From Lingula anatina (lineage: Eukaryota; Brachiopoda; Lingulata; Lingulida; Lingulidae), in NCBI RefSeq assembly GCF_001039355.2, contig NW_019775918.1, positions 84,648 through 119,008 on the forward strand: a stretch of DNA of 34,361 bases, written 5' to 3'. The notes under the pieces were generated by a model, which worked only from the letters and a program-made list of their open reading frames with translations, had not been told where the DNA came from and did no database searches. Positions 17,586-26,910 of the stretch are shown in pieces (position 1 is the first letter of the stretch; each line of letters starts with the position of its first letter). A program made the translations under genes and the position numbers.

Positions 17586-18226
17586 TTACCGATAACACGA
17601 TAAGTGGAAAACCATTTTGCCTTTTGATTTGAAACTTGCAGAACTGATGAATATTCATAATACGCAGGTCAAGTTCGAAATTCAGCATGATCGGGTCACT
17701 CTTAGGGAATTTATGCTGTTTTTTCACTTTTTTCAACATATATGCAGCACCGATAACACGATAAGTGGAAAACCATTGTACCTTTTGGCTTGAAACTTAC
17801 AGAACTGATGAATATTCATAATACGCAGGTCGAGTTCGAAAATCAGCATGATCGGGTCACTTAAAGGGAATTTATGCTGTTTTTTCACTTTTTTCAGCAT
17901 ATATGCAGCACCGATAACACAATAAGTGGAAAACCATTTTACCTTTTGGCTTGAAACTTACAGAACTGATGAATATACATAATACGCAGGTCAAGTTCGA
18001 AAATCAGCGTGATTGGGTCATTTTTAGTGAATTTAGGCTATTTTTTCTCTTTTTTCAGCATATATGCAGCACGGATAACACCATAAATGGAAAACCATTT
18101 GACCTTTGGGCTTGAAACCTACAGAACTGATGAATATTCATAATACGCAGGTCAAGTTTGAAAATCAGCATGATTGGGTCATTTTTAGTGAATTTAGGCT
18201 ATTTTTTCACTTTTTTTCAGCATTTT
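17586..18226. repeat. 161-bp tandem array, four copies
   Basis: Units begin with GATAACAC at 17591, 17752, 17913 and 18074, a constant 161-bp spacing. Each contains AAGTGGAAAACCATT-like, CAGAACTGATGAATAT and TACGCAGGTC blocks, with a few percent divergence. The hairpin, the microsatellite and about 160-bp core repeats together resemble the non-autonomous Helitron-related 'pearl' type elements described from bivalves. That resemblance is from memory. The last unit is cut by the LTR element at 18227. Confidence 0.8.
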
Positions 18227-18826
18227 TGTGTCATAGTGGTGATTTCACGGCCAAACTTCATTTTAGAAACTTCCACTTTTAGATCAAATTAAATCAACAT
18301 TTGGTAAAGATTGTTCAGATGTCTCCTTTATAATGATATTATATGAATCTGTTTATATATGTTATTCATTGGAAAGAACTGTAACCAAGTTTAAAAGGAT
18401 GTTTTAAGTTTAAAAAGGATTGAATAACTTTATTTACGGCTTCATCCCCAAGTTGAAGTTTAAAGCAGTCTGACTTTAATTATGTTAAAGGTCTCTACTG
18501 GTAATATGTCTTAATTCTGTTAATTGGCTTCAATATCTCTGACTTGTTTTAGGAATCACTGTAATGTATTTTGTGTGTATCAGTATATAAGGAGAAGACT
18601 TTGTATTAGAGAAGAGAGAGAGATTGGAGATCAGAGCTTGATGTGAGTTTGGTCAGTCAAACCGATAGCTGGATTGTCCCTGCTGTCTTAGGAGACTCCA
18701 GATCTCTCAGCCAGAGAAATAAATGTGGAGAGAAGTCAGTTTGTAGTTGTTCTCTGGAATACATATCACTGCTGTTGTGTTACCTGCTGGAGAAGTAACA
18801 CAGACCAAAGTGTCCCCTGTGATACA
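18227..18826 (+). repeat. 5' LTR
   Basis: Starts TGTGTCATAG and ends GATACA before the TGG of the putative primer-binding site. The start is set by the point where it first matches the 3' copy at 20032; the end is inferred from CA/TGG context. Confidence 0.75.
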
Positions 18827-18844
18827 TGGTGGAGATGCCTGTGA
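18827..18844 (+). other. Putative primer-binding site
   Basis: TGGTGGAGATGCCTGTGA directly follows the LTR. TGG pairs with the CCA end of a tRNA; I could not assign the tRNA. Confidence 0.45.
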
Positions 18845-18920
18845 TCCCCAAGTGCCTTTCACTGCAGATGCCAAGCCAGTGAGAAGATACCTTAGCTAGG
18901 ATATCCCAACAACCAGCGCT

Positions 18921-19955
18921 ATGAGGAAAAATGCCACATTCAGCAAGTATCCAACAGACTTACAGCAAATTCTATCAGAAGTAGATCAGATGCCAACTGC
19001 ATACAATATCAACAAAAGTGAAGACAAGCTGACTATCACAATTGTCTGGAAAAATGACCCAAGAGACCAGCAATTGCAGAATGTCAATACAGTTCCCCAA
19101 ATCTGCAGCATCAAAAAGAAGAAGTCACCATCACGCCTGAGAAGAGATCAAGAAAGAATGAAGAAATGGCAGAGCAAAAAGAAGACTAGTCATCAGAAAC
19201 AGGCAGTCCAAGCTAATACATGTGAGTTACAAATGGGTTGCAATGCCTTGATAGATAATGCACCAGAGAGCGTGCAAGCACCAGAAGACGTGCCAGAAGA
19301 AACACTATTTCCTTTTCATGAGTGTGACTCTGTAACTGATGAACTAGACGCTTCAGCTGCTGTAAAGACAGAATTGAAGAATCTCAGAGCAAAATTAAAG
19401 GAACTAGAAATTGTAAGAAAAGAGCTTGATGCGACAAAGGAACAAGTAAGCAAATCAAACAACATTAGAAAAGAACTAGATGAAAAAAATGCTGAAATAA
19501 GAAGAAATTCTGAGACTATTAAAGGTTTAAAGGCCACTTGTATTAAAAGAGAACACAAAATTCATCTACTGGAACAGGAGAAATTAAAAAATGAAAGATA
19601 TTGTGAACAACAGAAAGAAAAAATCATAAGTGACCCTAAATTCCATGTTAACTGCTTATCAAAAGAAGTAGCATTTTCTCTAAAGAATCAACTTTTATTT
19701 GAAAACACTGAAAATGAGAAACAATGGCAAGAAGAGAAAGGACTTTTACAATCACAATGGCAAAAAGAGAAAGAACTTTTACAATCACAGATTAACTATA
19801 TTAGTTATCAAAATCAAACACAACAAGTTCAATACTGTTGTGGCTTATGTATGAGAATTACACCAGAACCAATATATATGAACCAATACAATACTAGTAC
19901 GAATCCAAGGAATAATAATCAAGCTCTAGGTGGATATAGACCAAGACATTACTAA
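18921..19955 (+). CDS. Orphan coiled-coil protein of the LTR element (344 aa, possibly Gag-like)
   Basis: The first ATG of a 344-codon frame lies 94 bases after the 5' LTR. Residues about 8-50 look like a small folded N-terminal part (YPTDLQQILSEVDQM, then ITIVWKND). A basic stretch around 65-100 contains KKKKSPSRLRRDQERMKKW. A Glu/Lys-rich coiled coil spans about 143-300. Near the end QWQ(E/K)EK(G/E)LLQSQ occurs twice in tandem, then YCCGLCM and a Tyr/Asn-rich tail. No CCHC knuckle, protease or polymerase motif is seen. Position suggests a Gag-like or accessory product; a captured host gene is possible. I recall a KSPS-R-RRD motif in uncharacterised mollusc and cnidarian proteins but cannot check it. 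It is intact, with no internal stops. Confidence 0.75.
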   Translation: MRKNATFSKYPTDLQQILSEVDQMPTAYNINKSEDKLTITIVWKNDPRDQQLQNVNTVPQICSIKKKKSPSRLRRDQERMKKWQSKKKTSHQKQAVQANTCELQMGCNALIDNAPESVQAPEDVPEETLFPFHECDSVTDELDASAAVKTELKNLRAKLKELEIVRKELDATKEQVSKSNNIRKELDEKNAEIRRNSETIKGLKATCIKREHKIHLLEQEKLKNERYCEQQKEKIISDPKFHVNCLSKEVAFSLKNQLLFENTENEKQWQEEKGLLQSQWQKEKELLQSQINYISYQNQTQQVQYCCGLCMRITPEPIYMNQYNTSTNPRNNNQALGGYRPRHY

Positions 19956-20031
19956 TAACTGAATTTGAAAAAAGGTTTTTAGTGGCGATTTCACGGTAAA
20001 TATGAGGACATATTTAGAAGGGCCCTAGGGA

Positions 20032-20301
20032 TGTGTCATAGTGGTGATTTCACGGCCAAACTTCATTTTAGAAACTTCCACTTTTAGATCAAATTAAATC
20101 AACATTTGGTAAAGATTGTTCAGATGTCTCCTTTATAATGATATTATATGAATCTGTTTATATATGTTATTCATTGGAAAGAACTGTAACCAAGTTTAAA
20201 AGGATGTTTTAAGTTTAAAAAGGATTGAATAACTTTATTTACGGCTTCATCCCCAAGTTGAAGTTTAAAGCAGTCTGACTTTAATTATGTTAAAGGTCTC
20301 T
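20032..20301 (+). repeat. 3' LTR, first 270 bases only
   Basis: Matches 18227-18496 base for base as far as I can read. It stops at the N (20302), after which the sequence no longer follows the LTR, so the contig probably ended inside this repeat. Confidence 0.85.
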
Positions 20302-20361
20302 NCACTGTTAATAACTGTTAAAAAAGTACATTTTTGAACAAAAGTGAACCTCCTTTTCCAG

Positions 20362-22567
20362 ACAGCACTTCACTACTTCACAGCACTAAATGCAGTACAA
20401 TACAAGAGGAAGACTGCACTATTGGATCCTTTTCTTGGGATGCTGCATGCTTATAGAGCATTCTTTCACATGGGGCAGGATAGGTTCAGTAAAGAGGACA
20501 TCGATGATTTTGTATCGAATATTTCTGCTAGTGTACAAGGGTAAGAAGTTTGGGGCTGTTTTTTCTCTTTATTTCTGTAAATTCTTTCATAAAATGAATG
20601 TTGAATTATGATTTTAAAGTAATGTGTTTTAATTGATTTTACGAGAAGCATTTCAGACTCTTAGTTTTTTGTGTCAAAAATTTTGTGAATAACTGAGTCT
20701 GGTTTCAGTTTGATATTGTTAAATAAACGTCATTGTTGATATCTATCTCTTTTATGTAAACTTGAACAATAAGATACATTTATTATGTTTTTATCAATTT
20801 TGTAATCTTAGATGTTTTGCATTAGATTTAATATGTAAGTACTAAATGTAATAATCATTTTATTCCAGAGTTCATAAAGAATTAGCCCTAGAAACCCAGA
20901 AGACTATAGAACAGATGGACAAGCTGGAGATAGAGACTAGTCCTCGTTACCATGTGGAGGTTCCTGCTGGTGAAGACTCCAGACCTGTGAACACAATGCT
21001 GGGCCAGAAGTCTGGCTATCTCTGCCTGAGGAGGTGAGGAGATATCACTGGAAGATCTGGGATTTTGTTTTTGTTTTTGTTTTTGTTTTTTTTTTGGGGG
21101 GGGGGGGGAGAGGAGGAGAAAACTTACTTTACAACAGCAGAGGGGAATAATTAAACAAAGGTACATGGATGGAACATTGCTTGGGATTATCTTGCACCAT
21201 ATCCAAAAACAATGAAAGGATTACAATGTTTAGAGTTAACTCATATTTGAGTTCTTAGTTTTTTTTATTTTTGATAATTGGAGATGGGAAACGGAAAAAT
21301 TTCACCAAGAAAGATTAAAATAGAAATGTAGAACGTGTTTGTAGATGCTAATTTTCCTCACAGTTTTGGATAGGATTACCTTTGTGATTAGAGGTAAATT
21401 GTTGAAATTTCCAGAAAAAATAATTTTTAAGGTACTTGAAAGTCTAACATATGTATACCTAAAATCTGTTTATTTTGATAGTCCATTTCACTTTTTTTTT
21501 TTGCCTCTGACTCTTATTATTTCAGTAAGCAGAATATGTTGGCTTCTTCCAAATGGGATGCACATTATTTTTTCACACAAGGAGGTAATTTGATGTCCCA
21601 AAATAGAAATGAGGTAAGTAAACCAAATGTATGAAACTTTGTTTACTTTGTTTGTTGAACTGATATTTACAATTAAAAAGATATTATTCAATAATGATAT
21701 AATCTTATTTGCTATTTCAACTCATCAAATATGAGGAAGAGAGTAATGCTTACAATTTCTAATGACATGATTGCTTCTTTATCAAAAATTCACTGCATAG
21801 GCTATTTAAAGTGAATAGTAAATGTCCATTGCTATTTATGTGCCCCAGCACGTCCTGGCCTAAATGTACAGTTTGGCAAATATATACTGTAAGATATGCA
21901 CAATGAGGTAACACTAAACCACAGCTATGAGAAATTATAAATATAAAGTTTCATTATAAATGAGGTTTAATATTTGAATATGATATACAATTTGTTGACA
22001 TGGTTTCCCCCCAGCTTGCAGGCAGTCTGGTGTGTGACTTAAATGAGGAGGGACTACATGTGGAGTCTACTGAATCTGATGACAGAAGATATGTGTTTCA
22101 AGTTGTAGCACCAGCTAGCAAAAAGTGTGTTTTTTTATTAAAAAAGAAAAATGTCAAAAAAATTGTTTGAGTTAAACTGAGATTGAGAGAAAGTATATAC
22201 AAGTACATACATGTATTGTGTTTATGGAATTTGATGCATGTACTAGTATTATATTTGTCTATTTATTATAGAAAAATTAATTATGATAATAATGAAATGA
22301 TGAAAAAGTGTTATACACATGTACAGCGAACACACTCTTATGGCAGGGTGACAGAAATCTTTCTTTTTCGAAAATTTTTATTTCTTTTCCTTCTAAATAC
22401 ATGTTTTATTTGTTTGTTTTTTTAATGCCCAATCTGTAATGCCATGCGTACTGATTAACAATTCCTTTGTGTTTAGGACAATAATTCTTCAAGCAGAGAA
22501 TGAAGTGGAAAAAGAAGAGGTGAATAAACGTGTAGATAACATGACATTGTGTACATACATACAGGTT

Positions 22568-22607
<40 letters not shown>

Positions 22608-22900
22608 TGTATGGAGTAAATACATATGTGCACACACATTCACACCAGAGAGAGTGAGATCTAGTTTCTGCAATTTGCAAGTAAATTTAAGTCAATACTT
22701 GGTTTTGCCTTCTGTGCTATATATTATTTTATTGCCAAGTGCAGATTACGTAAATAATTTAGCAATCATTTTAATCAATTAATCAATTATTAGTTTATGA
22801 ATTAATTTTTTGGCCATTCTAGTGGATACAGACCATAAAGAATATTGCTAAGGAAGGTGGATATGTGAAAGAAAGGGATCCTTCTGAAACCAATAAAAAG
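20362..22900 (+). CDS. APPL1/2-like BAR-PH adaptor, six internal exons (fragment)
   Basis: APPL proteins are Rab5 effectors on early endosomes that link receptors to signalling through BAR, PH and PTB domains. Exons are 20362-20540, 20869-21033, 21526-21613, 22015-22124, 22477-22519 and 22823-22900, which join in frame with GT..AG junctions to 221 codons. The first exon is the end of the BAR domain (HYFTALNAVQYKRKTALLDP). The PH domain follows, with GYLCLRSKQN, FTQGGNLMSQNR, DDRRYVFQV and the conserved Trp of its last helix (EEWIQTIKNI). The pattern matches human APPL1 block by block as I recall it. The BAR N-terminus and the whole PTB domain are absent. Both ends fall at assembly Ns (20302, 23116), so the fragment is probably misplaced rather than a truncated gene. 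Confidence 0.85.
21061..21110. repeat. GTTTTT-type repeat with T run and poly-G tract
   Basis: TTTTTG repeats, then a T run, then about 14 G, just inside the intron after the APPL exon at 20869-21033. Confidence 0.8.
22571..22604. repeat. AC microsatellite in APPL intron
   Basis: Seventeen uninterrupted AC units. Several overlapping short ORFs here are repeat artefacts. Confidence 0.9.
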
Positions 22901-23151
22901 GTAGGCAAGACAGTTCAAGTATGTACTATATCCCCTTTTTAATGAAAGCCTTAATTATACTTTGGTTATGTGTTATACACGTAAGCACATTTTTCTTTAA
23001 TCTTTATATATGTATACCCAGTGTGTATATTTTTGAAAGTTTTTTTAAACACATTTGCAAAAGGGATTTGAATATTGTTAAAAAAACTTAAAAATTCATA
23101 AGAGTGATCATTATTNTTGTTAGTTTTTTGAAATGATATTTTACATTGCAG

Positions 23152-25374
23152 GTCTCCAACCCATGCAGGCGGATTGTTTGCAATGGACAGAAAATACTTC
23201 TTTGAATTAGGAGGTTATGATCCAGGAATGATGATATGGGGTGGCGAAAACTTCGAACTTTCTTTTAAGGTGAGGTTGAAGACATATTACACTAGAAAAC
23301 ATTTTTATGGTAAATGTATATATGCTTTTACTGTGAAATGCTTAAATTGAAACACTTAAGCTAAAGAAAATTTGAAGTTGTTTGAAAACAGTTGGTAATA
23401 GGCGATTCTTTTTTAAAAATGAGCAATTAGGCTGAAAATGCAAAAATGTATCAAAGTGAACACAATCCTTAATTCTACACAACGGCACATTTGAGTGAAT
23501 TTATGAAGTATTAGCATGGTACAGGACACCAATATATGTGTTTTAAGGCATAGATACTAACATAAAGTACAATATCTTTCCAGATTTGGCAGTGTGGTGG
23601 GAGTATTGAATGGGTGCCATGTTCTCATGTAGGTCATGTCTACAGGAATCATATGCCATATGGATTTGGAAATATCGATGTGAAGATTCCAGTTGTTTTA
23701 CTTGTAAGTATTTTTCAATGGAGCGAAACGATTTCCTGTCTGTGAATCGAAAACTACCTTTTAGGAAAGTTATTTGTTTGATCTGTTATTTACTTAAGAT
23801 TTGAAGTAGATTGAAGGAATATAAACGAACCATATATGTATCTTTTTGTGATAATTAAAAAAAAGTTTTGTTTTGCATTTCTTTCAGAATTATATGAGAG
23901 TTGTAGAAGTTTGGTTGGATGATGAATTTAAGGAGTATTTTTACACCCGTGAGCCTACCATCAGGGGATATCCAATTGGAAATATTTCTGAACAGCTGGA
24001 GTTTAAGAAAAAACACAATTGTAAAAGTTTCAAATGGTTTATGGATAATATTGCATATGAAATATATGACCGTTTCCCACCACCTCCACCAAACAAGAAA
24101 TGGGGTGAGGTGAGTAATACAGTGTGAAAATGTCTCAGAAAGTGTGATTGAAGTGGATTGACCGTATATAAGAGCATGTGACATTACATTACAATAAGTT
24201 AAAGTTTAGATAGTGAGAAGAAAAATGAAAGCAAACAGTTTAAAATATATTAGATGTATGTAAAATATTTGGTCCTTGTTGAAAAGGTAGGTTGGGATTG
24301 TGGCAGTTGTAAAGGGCATTTTTAGTGTGTGTTCAAATCTTTATACTAGTAATTCTTTTTTGTTTGGTCATTAAAGTGTGATATTTTTCTTTCCTCAGTT
24401 TAAAGAAAAGAATGGTCGCCTGTGCTGGGACACTATGGGAGGTCAAGTGGGAAATACAGTGGGCCTCAGTATGTGCCACCATTTTGGCGGAAACCAGGTA
24501 TGGAATTGAATATTGTAAACTGAATTGTTAAATAGATTGTCTTAGAGCAACCAGTTTAAAGGATATACAAGGGTTGAACATGATCTACAGAAGCGTTTAT
24601 TGTTTACACAGGATAATACCCAAATTAGATACTTTTGAATGATGTCTTTATAAAATTTGATTCTTATTTCAGCTGTTTAGACTGAATACTAAAGGTCAGT
24701 TAGCAGTAGGAGAGCGGTGCATTGATCTGTCTGGTGGACAGCCTAAAGTTATCTTCTGCTCAGTAATGCCAACTGGACCTTGGGACTTTGATGAGGTAGG
24801 TAAAACCTTTATGCTCTGGTAAAGGGTTACATTTTACTGAGGAAATATTGTGTTTGGCCAGTTTGATCAAAGCTGTGGTATATTTTCTATTCTGCACAAC
24901 AGGTTACTATGTAGGACTATTTCAGAATTATTCTATGAGCAGTGCATAATTGTTTGCTCCATATTTTACATGGGTATCTTTAAGTTGAGTTTGAATAATA
25001 TATTATTGACAGTGGCAGATTTATTGTTATACGATTTTCAGATCATTCTCATTTTTAAGAAAAGAGACTGTAGCAATGTGCAGAATTTTTATAAAATGGT
25101 TCAGCGGGGCATTTCAGTAAAATTTTGGTAGGGATAAGGCTCTCCTTGGATAATGTAAACATTTTCTGTTCTTGCCCCCGTCTCTTATACAGCATGCTAA
25201 AGTTTTAATCAGTACATGTCTGTATTTCAGTCAACTCACCAGGTAAGGCACAAGACAAGGGGTCAGTGTGTCCAGGCAGATGGGCAAAATATGAAGCTGG
25301 TCATGGCAGCATGTGACGCCTCATTGGGAAACCAGAAGTGGGAAATCAACGAAATCCAAACCTGGAAACGGTGA
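23152..25374 (+). CDS. Polypeptide N-acetylgalactosaminyltransferase, GALNT7-like, C-terminal part
   Basis: A Golgi GT27 enzyme moving GalNAc from UDP-GalNAc to Ser/Thr; GALNT7 prefers glycopeptides already carrying GalNAc (family knowledge). Exons are 23152-23269, 23584-23703, 23888-24109, 24399-24497, 24673-24795 and 25231-25374, which join in frame to a TGA (274 residues). Visible are [13 protein letters not shown], the WGGEN catalytic-loop motif (fragment residues 29-33) and CSHVGHVYR, whose His57 is the expected metal ligand. NYMRVVEVW and [10 protein letters not shown] are the GALNT7-like linker. A ricin-B lectin domain spans about 154-274, with three repeats (LCWDT..GGNQLF, CIDLS..GPWDF, CVQAD..NQKWEI). 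The N-terminal anchor and the upstream catalytic DxH exon are missing because the contig begins at 23117. The subfamily is likely but not certain. Confidence 0.9.
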
Positions 25375-26730
25375 ACTTTGTGATTACTAGTAAAGTGGTC
25401 AGTCTGTTGGAGAAGATGGGCTATTGGATGATAAATGTAATATTTTTTGCTGACTGCAAACCATTGCCGGTATTTTTATATCTCTAGGGAGTTGTTTACA
25501 CCACCAAATCCAAGTTGTCATACAAAAGATGTAGTATAATTGAATTATATGTTCCATTCTAGTCATTTATTGAAGGTGCCTCAATACCCATCTTAAATAT
25601 ATATGTGCAAGTTGTGTTGTGTATAAAAAAGCAGCAGTTTTGTGAAGATTTGCATATAGATTGACATGCTGAGATACTTTTTATGCAAGTATTATAGTTT
25701 CTTTGAGAGGTATTGGTTCCCATTTAATGTAGTCGACTGTACAGTAGCTAGAAGACTAACAGTATAAGATGCAATATATCACATATTGAACTGTGTTTAG
25801 GCCATCAAATGGCATTTAGATGTAGACAAACTTCAAGTATAATATGCTTAACACAGAGACAGGGAAAATTTCAGTACTGCACCATCATATGTGATTTATT
25901 GGAAAATGGCCCTAGGCTGTTTGGTTTGCTGTAGTTATTATTTTAATGGGATGGGTAAGATGTAGATTTTTAGAGAATTTATTTATTAAGACCTGTAATA
26001 AAATGATCTCTGTTTGTTGTGGGGATTAGGACTGTTGTTAATGTACAATTGCATATACATGTATAGAAATACAAATAAGGTGTAATGTAAAATACTTTTA
26101 AAACATGCACATGACTATTATTTTTTCACTCGTACACACCTGTCACACATGAACTAGAAGCAGCACATCAGAAATACAGGGCACATTACACAGCTAGATT
26201 ATGTTAATAGAGGTGACACAGGTAAAAAGTTTCCCATGATGACTACGCTTTTATATCAACCAGTGTGTTAAACTGATTGTGAAAATCTGGTATTGTACAA
26301 AAGACTCCCTGTTAATTACATGACTGCATGATATAAAAAGCAATTGCTTTTTAACTAAGCAAAGATATACAAGAGATAGAGTTTCATGTCAACTGTATTG
26401 TTATTCTGACAAGATGGGTAGTCTAAATGTGCAGCCTATCGAGTTTAGTGTAGTTCAGATTGTGTAGAATAATCCTGTCACATTTGATAAGAAATATTTT
26501 AATGTGTTGGGATTTTAGAAAGTAAAATATAATTGTGCTATTAAAATAGATGTTGGAATAGCTACTTATGTACAGAAGGAAGAAGACGAATTTATATATA
26601 TGGGTTTTATGTGATATTTTTTATTGTACAGGTGATGGTCCTTATATATAATGTACATTTATTTCATCAACATGTTTTGCCAAATAGAAAACATCTGTTA
26701 AAAAGTTTTGTTTATGGGAATAAAATTGTT
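25375..26730 (+). other. Probable 3' UTR of the GALNT7-like gene
   Basis: AT-rich, without exons. AATAAA occurs at 25997-26002, 26719-26724 and 26791-26796, so transcripts of about 0.65 or 1.35 kb of UTR are possible. On the minus strand AATAAA at 26658-26663 serves the opposing gene, so the two 3' ends may overlap by tens of bases. Confidence 0.5.
26658..26663 (-). terminator. Polyadenylation signal of the helical-repeat gene
   Basis: AATAAA on the minus strand, about 248 bases past the stop at 26911. It lies inside the predicted GALNT7-like 3' UTR. Confidence 0.4.
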
Positions 26731-26910
26731 TAAACAGAACACAGCAAGTTATTTTGCTTCAATATGTAAAAGAAAAGCTATGAAAATGAAAATAAAACTG
26801 ATAAAAACTATTATCACAAAAATCCTTCTTTGAAAAAAGCTCACAGACAATACTTCATTAAGATCAAAGCAATGACTTGTGGAGTCTAGCAATAAGTCTT
26901 ATGAGGGGTT

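Larger units (their letters stand above)
18227..20301 (+). mobile_element. LTR retroelement lacking pol, carrying one coiled-coil ORF; 3' LTR truncated at N
   Basis: The 5' LTR runs 18227-18826 (600 bp, TG..CA). It has a TATA box (TATATAA, 18584-18590) and AATAAA (18718-18723), so U3, R and U5 can be placed roughly. TGGTGGAGATGCC follows directly, positioned as a primer-binding site. A single ORF (18921-19955) occupies the inside, and a purine-rich AGAAGGG..AGGGATG stretch just before 20032 is placed as the polypurine tract. The 3' LTR begins at 20032 and matches the first 270 bases of the 5' LTR without a difference I can see, until the N at 20302. No reverse transcriptase, integrase, protease or zinc knuckle is visible. 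It is therefore probably non-autonomous and a recent insertion. The 5' end interrupts the fourth 161-bp repeat. Confidence 0.85.

Noticed and set aside
17524-17739. Gly/Asp-rich minus-strand ORF of 71 codons
   Set aside because: It is the translation of a GTC/GCC microsatellite joined to a tandem repeat unit, without a gene context.
12914-20540. Unknown 12914 gene as the 5' end of the APPL gene
   Set aside because: Exon 2 ends 2 nt into a codon while the APPL exon at 20362 needs phase 0; the join reads into TAA within ten codons. The protein does not resemble the APPL N-terminus.
22406-22782. Several ORFs rich in His-Thr or Cys-Val
   Set aside because: All are readings of the AC microsatellite at 22571-22604.
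20362-25374. BAR-PH-GALNT fusion gene
   Set aside because: The halves meet across an N, both lack essential parts, and no such domain fusion is known to me; a scaffolding chimera is simpler.
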